A stretch of 64,000 nt of DNA from Duganella flavida (lineage in GTDB: Bacteria > Pseudomonadota > Gammaproteobacteria > Burkholderiales > Burkholderiaceae_D). The notes under the pieces were generated by a model. That model was given only the letters and a program-made list of their open reading frames with translations, was not told where the DNA came from and searched no databases. How positions within the stretch are numbered: position 1 is the stretch's first letter; every line of letters starts with the position of its first letter. A program made the position numbers and the translations under genes. This document shows, in pieces, positions 51,890 to 59,770 of the stretch. The DNA lies in NCBI RefSeq assembly GCF_009857445.1, contig NZ_WWCN01000024.1, positions 1-64,000 of the forward strand, written 5' to 3'.

Positions 51890-52813
51890 GTGTTTTTAAT
51901 GAACCTCGCGAATTTTGGAAAATTTATGCTATTACTGACGTCTTCCCTTTTTGATGTTTTAAAGCCAATTCCTGGGAAAAAAATCAAGTATTATGATTTG
52001 TTCATATCACAATATACTTTGGTTACAACATCAACAGTTGTTGCTCAATGCAACCTAATGCCTGAAATGTTTGGTGAGACTACGGAAGTTCTCGATTCTC
52101 ATGTTGACCGTTTTATTGCAGGAATACCTGACCAGTCGAAAGAAATTAGGGAAACATATGGAATTTACAGTCGAGCAGCAGGTGTAAATCCTGGTATTGT
52201 TGCGCAGGAGAGCGAAGCGCGAGTCTTCATCTCTAGTGAGTTTGAGGCGGAATCAAAAAAATATGGAATGTCCAACAGAGAGTTGGTTATAAGTTCATTG
52301 AACGCATCGGCATTTTTGCAATACTTTTTCCTTTTTGAAAATTCACTGGTGAAGATGTATCAAAGTAAATATCAACCTCGCGAAGAATCACAGGCTAAAC
52401 TGAGTGCCAAGGATGTTATTGCTAAGTGCTTGAAGGGAAAGGTTATGCATGATGATGTTGAAGAACTATTTTTTAAAAATTTAAAGAAGAGAAGTAAATT
52501 CTTTGAAAATTTTTCGCAATTAGAGTCTGTGTGGAAATTATTGAATTTTATAAGAAATCGCCAGGTTCATTATGGCGGAAAATATGAAGGCCGTGCACCT
52601 GCGGCATTTGAGGGACATGTCGAAAGGATTTGCGAATCCTATAGGGATGCCGCCGATATGACGTTGTCTGTGGTTTTGCTTCTTAATGTTCTGGAGCCTC
52701 TGCAAGAGCAGGTGAGGAAACATGGATATATGGTTTTCAACGATTCTCTAGAGAATTTAATGAGGAACTATTCTTTATTTGTCATGGAATCCTTGTATCT
52801 GACGGAAAAATGA
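51890..52813 (+). CDS. AT-rich HEPN-like protein
   Basis: Up to 307 aa, visibly richer in A and T than both neighbours, so probably acquired separately. The C-terminal part is helical and contains FIRNRQVHYGGKY, an R-x4-H motif (R222, H227) of the kind used by HEPN ribonucleases, preceded by a helix (LESVWKLLNF) as in HEPN folds. The N-terminal region is unrecognised. The start is uncertain: GTG at 51890, ATG at 51899, or ATG at 51926, which has TTGGAAAA upstream. No partner toxin or antitoxin gene is attached; it lies between the two copies of a duplicated SBP gene. Confidence 0.6.
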   Translation: MFLMNLANFGKFMLLLTSSLFDVLKPIPGKKIKYYDLFISQYTLVTTSTVVAQCNLMPEMFGETTEVLDSHVDRFIAGIPDQSKEIRETYGIYSRAAGVNPGIVAQESEARVFISSEFEAESKKYGMSNRELVISSLNASAFLQYFFLFENSLVKMYQSKYQPREESQAKLSAKDVIAKCLKGKVMHDDVEELFFKNLKKRSKFFENFSQLESVWKLLNFIRNRQVHYGGKYEGRAPAAFEGHVERICESYRDAADMTLSVVLLLNVLEPLQEQVRKHGYMVFNDSLENLMRNYSLFVMESLYLTEK

Positions 52814-52950
52814 ACCACCAATGGCTGGTATCTGATTGACACACATATAACGGGTGAGTGCGGTTAGATCACCAGCATTGTGGAAGCAGCAACAAAGGTT
52901 TGTCGTGATGAGTCGCGAGGTAGAATAGTTCCACGTTTTTGGGGATATTC

Positions 52951-53718
52951 ATGCGTAGCATTGATGTCTGTGCGCTCATCATTTGGCTTTCGCTGTTTTC
53001 TCCGGCGGGCGCCGTCACGATGCATATCTGTACGGGCGAATCGCCCATACTGCCGTTCACGACCCCCGACGCTCACGGTATTGCCGATCAGCTGATACAA
53101 CAAGCTGCGAAGGAAGTAGGCCTTACTATCGAGTACCACCGTGCGCCGTTGGTCCGGTGCCAAGCCGAGATGCGTGCCAACGTTTCTGATGCTTATCCCG
53201 CTGCTCCATACACCCAGGCGACGGCCAGCTTTTGCGTCTTTCCCATGAAGGGTACGGATCCCGATGTGGAGCGCGCAATCCTGACCAGGAGGACCCTGGT
53301 ATTTCGCCGCTTGGGTAGTCGTACAGAGTGGAGTGGAACCCGCTTCACCGACTTGTCCACACCGGTCTTAACGCCGTCTGGAATGAATTCGTTGCCGGTG
53401 CTCTTGGGCGGGCTCGGCGTTCGAGTGGACTCAAGCGGAAAGTCAGTGGAGGCCAACTTTGCAAAGATGCTTGCCGGCCGCGCGGATGTCGCCATAGCAC
53501 CTGAACATAGCGGCCTTGCCATAATCTCGCAGCCACCGTATGCCGGGAAGATTGAGGCGCTGCCAATACCGTTTACCAGCCAACCGTATTATCTGATTGT
53601 TTCGAAGCGCTTCTACCAGGCCAATTCTGAGCTGATGGACAAATTGTGGAACGTGATTGGACGCCTCAGAAATGCAGCGGACCGGGAACCGCAACGAAAA
53701 CTAGCCCGTAAGCCATGA
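52951..53718 (+). CDS. SBP_bac_3-like periplasmic protein, copy B
   Basis: 255 aa with a signal peptide (MRSIDVCALIIWLSLFSPAG). It is a full-length paralogue of copy A with the same blocks: CTGESPILPFTTPDA, KEVGLTIEYHRAPLVRC, FPMKGTDPDVERAILTRRTL and RFYQANSELMDKLWNVIGRL. It has a longer loop near HGIADQL. The ATG at 52951 has GGGGA upstream and is preceded by the same GTAGAATAGTTC element as copy A, so the duplication took the promoter along. Confidence 0.75.
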   Translation: MRSIDVCALIIWLSLFSPAGAVTMHICTGESPILPFTTPDAHGIADQLIQQAAKEVGLTIEYHRAPLVRCQAEMRANVSDAYPAAPYTQATASFCVFPMKGTDPDVERAILTRRTLVFRRLGSRTEWSGTRFTDLSTPVLTPSGMNSLPVLLGGLGVRVDSSGKSVEANFAKMLAGRADVAIAPEHSGLAIISQPPYAGKIEALPIPFTSQPYYLIVSKRFYQANSELMDKLWNVIGRLRNAADREPQRKLARKP

Positions 53719-53852
53719 AAGCTGAGCGGCGCAGTTCCAGGGTAGGAATGCGATGTAGACTGCGCTGCAAAGACGTATACCGATATCGAAAAAAATCCAG
53801 TACTACTAAATCGATTTCGAAGAAATGCTTGTATCTCTTCCGGATGAAAAAC

Positions 53853-53878
53853 GGTCCGATCGAAAATATGATCGGACC
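53853..53878. terminator. Bidirectional terminator hairpin
   Basis: GGTCCGATC (53853-53861) pairs with GATCGGACC (53870-53878). Read on the minus strand it is followed by GTTTTT, so it should stop the cupin operon as well as the SBP gene. Confidence 0.65.
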
Positions 53879-54015
53879 TTGGCAGCGCTACCTCAGCGCT
53901 ATAATGTTCTTGTCTTTAGGGAATCATTTTAACTGAACGCGATTACCTGAAATGGCGCTTTTTCTTCAGGATCGGGATGCGCGACAGCGCGTCTAGCGGC
54001 CTTGGCGCATCGCAA

Positions 54016-54747
54016 TTAGTGTTTGGAAAGTACAAAGCGAATAACCTTGGTGTCATTCGATGTCGATGCGCTACTGACTTGGGTTCCAACGGAGCTAGTA
54101 GGTTGGTAGAAGGTCTGGCCAGCCGTATAAACAATAGGCGCCTCGCCTCGCACGCGCACGGACACTGAACCCTGCGCGACGTAGCCGTAGCCGGTGGTGC
54201 CGGCCGCCAGTAACGGCAGCGCGCCACCAGCGGGCAGTGTTTGCTCATAGACATTCATCGTATTGGCCGCTGCTACCTGCGGCTGTTGCGACGGAAAGCT
54301 ACGACGGTCAATTTTTTCGGTCAGTGGCACGGGGAATACAATGAAAGGCTCGCCGTCCCGTTCAAAGTTAATATCGGTGAAGACGGCTTCTTCGGTTTGC
54401 GAGGCGTTGTCGAAATGAACAATATTGGGGCCGACTGGTTCATAGAACACGTCCCCCGCGTTCAGAAGCACTGGCTCCTGGCCTTCCACCTGATAGTAGA
54501 TCTTGCCCTTGGACACATATCCGAATACAGGCGCCAAATGGGTGTGTTTGGGTGCCAGCTGGCCGGGCGCAAAGTGGAAGTCGCCGATTTCAACTTTGGT
54601 CACGGGGCGTGTTGCAAATTGCTGAGTCAACAGGATTTTCGACGTTGGCTCGGCAGCCTGTAAGGAACCGTGTGCGCCCGCTGCAAAAGCGGTGACGACG
54701 AGAGTAGTGGCAAAGGCTAGCGGCGATATGATCAATTTGGCGTTCAT
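54016..54747 (-). CDS. Exported two-domain cupin protein
   Basis: 243 aa with a signal peptide (cleavage near LQAAE). The first cupin domain has the metal motif GQLAPKHTHLAPVFGYV and the second motif PVGPNIVHFDN. The second domain (residues about 160-240) is degenerate, with GGALPLLAAGTTGYGYVAQG. Periplasmic cupins of this type can be dioxygenases or simple sugar/ligand binders; the reaction is not evident. It lies 42 bases after gloA on the same strand, in an operon with the YdhR-type gene. Confidence 0.8.
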   Translation of the reverse strand: MNAKLIISPLAFATTLVVTAFAAGAHGSLQAAEPTSKILLTQQFATRPVTKVEIGDFHFAPGQLAPKHTHLAPVFGYVSKGKIYYQVEGQEPVLLNAGDVFYEPVGPNIVHFDNASQTEEAVFTDINFERDGEPFIVFPVPLTEKIDRRSFPSQQPQVAAANTMNVYEQTLPAGGALPLLAAGTTGYGYVAQGSVSVRVRGEAPIVYTAGQTFYQPTSSVGTQVSSASTSNDTKVIRFVLSKH

Positions 54748-54789
54748 GTTGATTTCCTGAATTGGATTTAGAAGATTTTGGGCGGCGAT

Positions 54790-55242
54790 TTAACGCACTC
54801 GCGCTTCGATGAGTTCGATACGGTAGCCGTCTGGATCGGCAATAAAAGCAATGACGTCGCGTTCGCTTCCATCTGCGGGCCCATGGCTCATCGGCCCGGG
54901 TTCGCGCAGGACTGTAACGCCGGCTGCGCGTAGTTGCGTGACGGTCTCGTACAGATCAGTGACCGCCACGGCCACATGTCCCCATGCAGTGCCATGTTCG
55001 TAGTGATCGGTGTCCCAGTTATGCGTCAACTCCAGGACGGCCTGCTCGTTTTCCTGGCCGTAACCAATGAATGCGAGCGAGAATCGACCTTGAGGGTATT
55101 GCTCAAGCCGTATCAGCTTCATACGCAAAACGTGGGTGTAAAACTCGACGGAGCGGTTCAGATCGGTAACGCGGAACATGGTATGGAGCAGTCTTGCGTT
55201 GTCCAGCGGCCGGACGTCATTGGTAGGCGGCATTGTGTGCAT
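54790..55242 (-). CDS. gloA: Lactoylglutathione lyase (glyoxalase I)
   Basis: 150 aa metalloenzyme isomerising the hemithioacetal of glutathione and methylglyoxal. Family signatures are LLHTMFRVTDLNRSVEFYTHVLRM, the LAFIGYG strand, the metal ligands in VLELTHNW and GHVAVAV, and the C-terminal DPDGYRIELIEAR. The length is a little above the usual 130-135 aa because of an N-terminal extension; an ATG nine bases in (55233) is possible. Its operon with a cupin and a YdhR-like gene and TetR-type control suggests a reactive-aldehyde response. Confidence 0.9.
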   Translation of the reverse strand: MHTMPPTNDVRPLDNARLLHTMFRVTDLNRSVEFYTHVLRMKLIRLEQYPQGRFSLAFIGYGQENEQAVLELTHNWDTDHYEHGTAWGHVAVAVTDLYETVTQLRAAGVTVLREPGPMSHGPADGSERDVIAFIADPDGYRIELIEARVR

Positions 55243-55363
55243 AGTGTCGGGAAGTCGTTAAGGAGATGGAGTGGCACAAAGCTAAGTCGAAAAAAAGGAC
55301 TGCTTTGGCGCCTGATTTTGCGGGGCGTCCCCGACTATCGCACGCGGTCACGCAATTTCACGG

Positions 55364-56017
55364 TCAATCATTCGCGGAGGCAGAGTGCATGAAGAAGGGC
55401 GATCCCATGTCCAACGATGCTGCCTTGACTACCGCCGCGTCGAACAACCGTGTTGTGTAGGCAACGTTCAATTTCGCCGCCTCACTAGGGAAATATTCAA
55501 GTACGAAGCGAGTCGCGTTGTCGATTGTATCGAACGCATAAAAGCCGCCCACGGAGTGGGTATGCACTCCGCTTAACCAAGTTTTATGGAGGAGGCCAGG
55601 CTGGCCCTTTAAGATGGGATTCATGTCGCGCCAAGGCGCCTCTGCAAACGGCGCAGAAATCTGGGCTTCGGTGTACACGAAAGCTCCGGGCTCTTGAGTC
55701 AGCGAACCGCCAAAATGCATCGAGTTTAAGAACTTACTGGCTTCTTCAACCTCGGATGCGTCGAATACCCGAGTGGTTTGCGCGACGCCAATCTGGGCCG
55801 CTTCGAGCGGGAAATAGCCAGTGACGAATGCCTTGGCCGATTCTATCGAGTCGAACTGATACAAGCCCCCCAAGGATTGGTTACTTACGCCTGCAAGCCA
55901 TGTCTTATTGACAAATCCCGGCTGAGCTTTAATTACCAGATTCAGCTCACGCCAAGGCGCTTCGGAAAAAGGCATCGCCAGTTGCAACTCGGTATAAACG
56001 AAAGCGTTTGATGACAT
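55364..56017 (-). CDS. YdhR-family protein with internal duplication
   Basis: 217 aa made of two YdhR-like units of about 100 aa. Unit 1 begins FVYTELQLAMPFSEAPWREL and unit 2 begins FVYTEAQISAPFAEAPWRDM, each ending with an (A/Y)TTR(V/L)FDA motif. YdhR is a dimeric alpha-beta barrel related to small monooxygenases; a tandem fusion would build the dimer in one chain. The activity is not established for the family. It is the first gene of a minus-strand operon with gloA and the cupin gene, controlled by the divergent TetR. Confidence 0.75.
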   Translation of the reverse strand: MSSNAFVYTELQLAMPFSEAPWRELNLVIKAQPGFVNKTWLAGVSNQSLGGLYQFDSIESAKAFVTGYFPLEAAQIGVAQTTRVFDASEVEEASKFLNSMHFGGSLTQEPGAFVYTEAQISAPFAEAPWRDMNPILKGQPGLLHKTWLSGVHTHSVGGFYAFDTIDNATRFVLEYFPSEAAKLNVAYTTRLFDAAVVKAASLDMGSPFFMHSASAND

Positions 56018-56087
56018 ATAGACTCCGATAAATGGTAAGGCGCTGTTCGCAGCGCGCGACAGTCCGTCTTACTGTAGCAATCATTAG

Positions 56088-56101
56088 ATAACGATCGCTA
56101 T
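56088..56101 (+). promoter_or_regulatory. TetR-type operator, site 1
   Basis: ATAACGATCGCTAT, a near-palindrome around CGATCG. It is the exact reverse complement of site 2, 44 bases downstream. Confidence 0.8.
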
Positions 56102-56145
56102 GTAATGAAGATTATAGGTGGTTAGCGACCATGTCAAGTGTTGAT

Positions 56146-56159
56146 ATAGCGATCGTTAT
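56146..56159 (+). promoter_or_regulatory. TetR-type operator, site 2
   Basis: ATAGCGATCGTTAT, exact reverse complement of site 1. It ends 14 bases before the ATG of the TetR gene, consistent with autorepression and control of the divergent YdhR-gloA-cupin operon. Confidence 0.8.
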
Positions 56160-56173
56160 GAAAGGATTTCGAT

Positions 56174-56752
56174 ATGCGCTATAAAACAGGACATCGAGAA
56201 CTGGCCAAGAGCCGCATCCTTGCCGCAGTCGGCAAGGGGTTTCGCAGGCACGGTTATGGCGGGATAGGCATCGATGGCTTAGCAAAAGAAGCCGAAGTCA
56301 CCTCTGGTGCTTTTTACGGCCATTTCGGATCGAAGGCAGATGCCTTTATGCAAGCGATGGTCGACGGTATGACGTCGCTACGCGAAGGCATTGAAGGGTT
56401 TCAAACCGAACATGGCAATGCTTGGCTGGAGCGATTCGTTGATTTTTACTTGGGCTTCAAACGTACTTGTGATTTGGGTGACGCCTGCGCTTTCCAGGTC
56501 CTGACGCCAGAGGTAGTAAGGGCCGGCGCCGATTTTCACCAGGCTTACGAGGCAGAGTTGTTGCTCGTGATCGAAACGGTGGCCCACGGTTTACCTGGTA
56601 GTAAAATCTCGGCAGTAGACCGCGCATGGACGCTGATGCTGTTACTCTCAGGCAGCGTTACCACAGCTAGGGCGGTCGATAGCGTAGCGCTTTCGGAAAA
56701 AATTGCCCACAGCTCCCGGACTGCGGCACTGGCTATTGCTCGAGGTGATTAA
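56174..56752 (+). CDS. TetR/AcrR family regulator
   Basis: 192 aa. The HTH is typical: RILAAVGKGFRRHGYGGIGI, then AKEAEVTSGAFYGHFGSKADAF. The C-terminal domain contains VDFYLGFKRTCDLGDACAFQ with two Cys, of the kind found in regulators that sense electrophiles or quinones. That and the glyoxalase gene in the divergent operon suggest a reactive-species sensor; this is inference. Confidence 0.88.
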   Translation: MRYKTGHRELAKSRILAAVGKGFRRHGYGGIGIDGLAKEAEVTSGAFYGHFGSKADAFMQAMVDGMTSLREGIEGFQTEHGNAWLERFVDFYLGFKRTCDLGDACAFQVLTPEVVRAGADFHQAYEAELLLVIETVAHGLPGSKISAVDRAWTLMLLLSGSVTTARAVDSVALSEKIAHSSRTAALAIARGD

Positions 56753-57257
56753 CGCATGAAGGGCCGGTGTTGGGTTTCAGTGCTGGGTGAGCCTGGGGGG
56801 CAGTGCTGCGACCGAGCTTTTCGTCAACGCTTAACGCTGCGTACTTATTGATGACCAGCAGAGCGACATCTATGAGTTGCTCTATACCCGGCAAGCGTCT
56901 GGCCAGTGCCGTCTTGAGCAATCCAGCATTTTGACTGATGATGGCATCACACCGCTGGCAAGCTGCGTGTTTTTCAGATGGCCGCAGCAGCGAAGTCACA
57001 GTTCCAGGTCAGGAAGTCGTCAACGCGCTTGACGGGGGCGCAATGATCGACTTGCTTTTGTAAGACATGACTTGTCCCCAGCGACTAGTTGAGCAGACGC
57101 AATCAGAAGTGACCTGAGCGCGTCGACATTTCGTGAAACACTCCCCGAAGCCTTCTCTTTTGTTTTTCTTCCAAACCCCTCGATATTGCGTTCGAGCCTA
57201 AGGCTCCCCTTGCAGGCGATCATTCACGGTTGGCGTAATATCAGTTCGAAGCAAGTT
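56753..57257. other. Intergenic stretch with possible transposase debris
   Basis: About 500 bases between two regulator genes. Only short open frames occur on both strands. The minus strand of the left part contains a fragment that resembles an IS630-type transposase (annotated separately). The right part (57000-57257) shows nothing recognisable. Confidence 0.5.
56780..56999 (-). pseudogene. Possible degenerate IS630-family transposase fragment
   Basis: The minus strand reads a segment ending ALSVDEKLGRSTAPQAHPAL. IS630-type transposases carry a LSVDEK motif followed by an R-T-Q-P segment around the first catalytic Asp. Spacing here is shortened and the frame is not continuous with any full transposase, so it could be chance. 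No terminal inverted repeats were found. Confidence 0.25.
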
Positions 57258-57902
57258 TTACTTCGTGCGTCGAATGCTCTTCTTTGATTTTTCCAACTCA
57301 GGCTGGCACCCTCTGACGAAATCTCCGACCAGTCGCTCCGCAAGTTTGTTCGCGCGCTCAATTCCATCCTTGATGCGTTGGTTCATCGTCAACGAAATCA
57401 GCCCGTGCAAAAAGGCCCAATACAGTTCGGCCTGTTCTTCGCTTTCTTCCCCGCGTTCGCCGCCGCGCGCCTCCAGTAGCGCGATAATTGGCTCGTGGAA
57501 GTCGTCGTAGCATGCACGCACCTCAGCTGGTGTGTGTTCGGTGCCGAAGGGAATGCCGGCCAAGCCGTGCATCAGCTGATATGGAACCGGATTGTCGAAG
57601 GCGAACTTCCAGTAGGCCATTCCAACCTTCTCGACGGTGACCGATGGTTCCGCGTCGCCAGCCCTGGCTTGCTGTAGCAATTCATGCAAGGCGCCAAACC
57701 CTTGTCCCATCAGCTCCACGAGCACAGCTTCCTTGCTTTCAAAGTAGCCGTAAATCAGTGCTGGGCTGTATTCGATGTCCGCTGCGATGCCACGGATCGT
57801 CAGTTTTGCCCAGCCGTCGCGTTCCGAGATGCGCCTTGCAGCGTCGAGAATCGCCGCTCGCACCACTGATTTTTCACGTTCTCGCCGTTCCTGCACTCCC
57901 AT
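57258..57902 (-). CDS. TetR/AcrR family regulator of the esterase operon
   Basis: 214 aa. HTH signature: AAILDAARRISERDGWAKLT, then IAADIEYSPALIYGYFESKEAVLVEL. The C-terminal region resembles TetR C-terminal domains with AYWKFAFDNPVPYQLMHGLAG. The ATG at 57902 is chosen because AGGAG lies six bases upstream. It is divergent from the operon starting at 58048, and an inverted repeat within that promoter is its likely target. Confidence 0.88.
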   Translation of the reverse strand: MGVQERREREKSVVRAAILDAARRISERDGWAKLTIRGIAADIEYSPALIYGYFESKEAVLVELMGQGFGALHELLQQARAGDAEPSVTVEKVGMAYWKFAFDNPVPYQLMHGLAGIPFGTEHTPAEVRACYDDFHEPIIALLEARGGERGEESEEQAELYWAFLHGLISLTMNQRIKDGIERANKLAERLVGDFVRGCQPELEKSKKSIRRTK

Positions 57903-57977
57903 CAAGCACTCCTAATATGTTGTTTTTGCCCGTCAGGATGACTGGCAGGGATTTTACCGCACGTCGGTATTTTATCA

Positions 57978-58013
57978 TTGACAGATTTGTGAACAGTGTT
58001 TAGTCTGTGTTCA
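57978..58013 (+). promoter_or_regulatory. Promoter and operator of the esterase operon
   Basis: TTGACA (57978-57983), a 17-base spacer and TAGTCT (58001-58006) form a sigma-70 promoter. TGAACA (57990-57995) and TGTTCA (58008-58013) form an inverted repeat straddling the -10, fitting repression by the divergent TetR. Confidence 0.6.
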
Positions 58014-58047
58014 TCGTTTATTTTGTTGATCACAAGGAGTAGCAAAA

Positions 58048-59736
58048 ATGTCAAATTCCGGTTCGAGTGGTGATGCGTCGTTCACTGGTTTTCGCGTAGA
58101 TGTGCTGGCCTGCAAGGTGCCAATGAATGTGCAAAAAGATGTGATGGTGGAAACGCGCGACGGCGTGCGCGTGGCTATGGATATCTACCGGCCAGAAGGC
58201 CCGGGGCCTTTCCCGACCCTGTACGCGGTTTCCCCATACAACAAGGACACCATCGGCCTGCCACCTCACGGTGTCTTCCGCTGGCGCGAAGCCGGCAACA
58301 TCGGCCGCTGGGTGGAGCAGGGTTACGCGTTCGTGCACGCCGATACGCGTGGAACCGGCGCCAGCGAGGGTGAATGGCTGGCCTGCTCGGAAGAAGAGCA
58401 GACCGACATGTATGACACCATCGAATGGATTGCGGCGCAGTCCTGGTCGACTGGCAAAGTTGGCATGATTGGCGAGTCCTACTACGCCTATCCGCAGTGG
58501 CTCGCCGCTGCAACCAACCCGCCGCACCTGGCCTGTATCGCCCCTTACGACGGCCTGGTCGACTTGTACCGCGACGTGGTCTATCACGGTGGCCTGTGCT
58601 CGGCCGGCTTCATCGCCTGGTGGTCGACCAATACCCGTGCGCTCACGCTGCTCGAACGCGGCGACGGCCCACATCCTAATAACGGTGGTGGTGACATCGT
58701 CGGCGACTGGCTGCGTAACCCAACGATGAATGACTTCTGGCGTGTCCGGTCGGCGTTCGACAAGTTCAAGGACATCAAAACGCCGTTCTATTCGATTGCC
58801 AACTGGACTGCGGTCGGCATCCACCTGCGCGGCAATCTGCTGGCATACGAGCAAATCGATGCGCCGAAAAAATTGATGGTCGCGGGTGGCAACAACCACC
58901 ATTCGCCGATCGAGGTATACCATTCCGACGAGGTGCACACGGAATTGACTCGCTGGTACGACTACTGGCTCAAGGGCATCGACACCGGCATCATGGACGA
59001 AGCGCCGGTCAAGATCTGGGTTAACAACGAAGGCTGGCGCGAAGAGCAGGAGTGGCCGCTGGCCCGCGTCGAGTACAAGTCCTTGTACCTTTCGAGTGCC
59101 AAGGCGGGTGCAGTCAATTCGCTCAACGATGGCTCGCTGTCGTGGGAGGCACCTGCATCGGACGACGCAACGCGCCTGGACTATCCGCACAAGGAATGGG
59201 GCGGTTGGCCTGGCTTCGGCAGTGCAGCAATGACGCCGAACGGTATGGACAACAGCGCCAAGGTGCTGACCTTTACCTCGGCACCGCTGGAAGAGGACAT
59301 GGAGATCACCGGACCGATCAACCTCAAGCTGTGGATTTCCTCGACCGAGACCGACGCGGACATCATCGCGAAGGTGTACGAGGTTCCTCAGCAAGCCGCT
59401 CCAGGCCCACTGCGCCCGATGACGCGCGGTTGGCTCAAGGCTTCCCATCGTGCCTTGGATCCTGCTTTGTCCCTGCCTGGTCGTCCATTCCACCCGCACG
59501 ACAAACGCGAACTGCTGGAGCCGAAAAAAATCTATCCAGTGGAAGTTGAAGTCTGGCCGACATCGCAGCTGCTGAAGAAGGGTAGCCGCATCCGCCTGGA
59601 CTTGGCCAATGCTGATAGCCCAGTGTTCGACATGCCGTTCAACCACCACTACGGTTGCAAGCAGGGTACCGACTGGTACCACCACGATGCGGAACACCCA
59701 AGCCAAATGCTGTTGCCGGTAGTGCCACGGGGCTGA
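58048..59736 (+). CDS. CocE/NonD family hydrolase (S15-type esterase/peptidase)
   Basis: 562 aa. It starts with the CocE pattern (VMVETRDGVRVAMDIYRPEG), has the oxyanion-related VSPYNKD, the DTRGTGASEGEW segment and the nucleophile Ser144 in MIGESYYAYPQW, then a C-terminal jelly-roll domain (DMEITGPINLKLWISSTETD). CocE-type enzymes hydrolyse esters of aromatic acids or amides. The aldehyde dehydrogenase downstream suggests the alcohol part is oxidised next. The natural substrate is unknown. Confidence 0.88.
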   Translation: MSNSGSSGDASFTGFRVDVLACKVPMNVQKDVMVETRDGVRVAMDIYRPEGPGPFPTLYAVSPYNKDTIGLPPHGVFRWREAGNIGRWVEQGYAFVHADTRGTGASEGEWLACSEEEQTDMYDTIEWIAAQSWSTGKVGMIGESYYAYPQWLAAATNPPHLACIAPYDGLVDLYRDVVYHGGLCSAGFIAWWSTNTRALTLLERGDGPHPNNGGGDIVGDWLRNPTMNDFWRVRSAFDKFKDIKTPFYSIANWTAVGIHLRGNLLAYEQIDAPKKLMVAGGNNHHSPIEVYHSDEVHTELTRWYDYWLKGIDTGIMDEAPVKIWVNNEGWREEQEWPLARVEYKSLYLSSAKAGAVNSLNDGSLSWEAPASDDATRLDYPHKEWGGWPGFGSAAMTPNGMDNSAKVLTFTSAPLEEDMEITGPINLKLWISSTETDADIIAKVYEVPQQAAPGPLRPMTRGWLKASHRALDPALSLPGRPFHPHDKRELLEPKKIYPVEVEVWPTSQLLKKGSRIRLDLANADSPVFDMPFNHHYGCKQGTDWYHHDAEHPSQMLLPVVPRG

Positions 59737-59770
59737 GCACTCACCAACATAAAAATACTGGAGATCGCTC

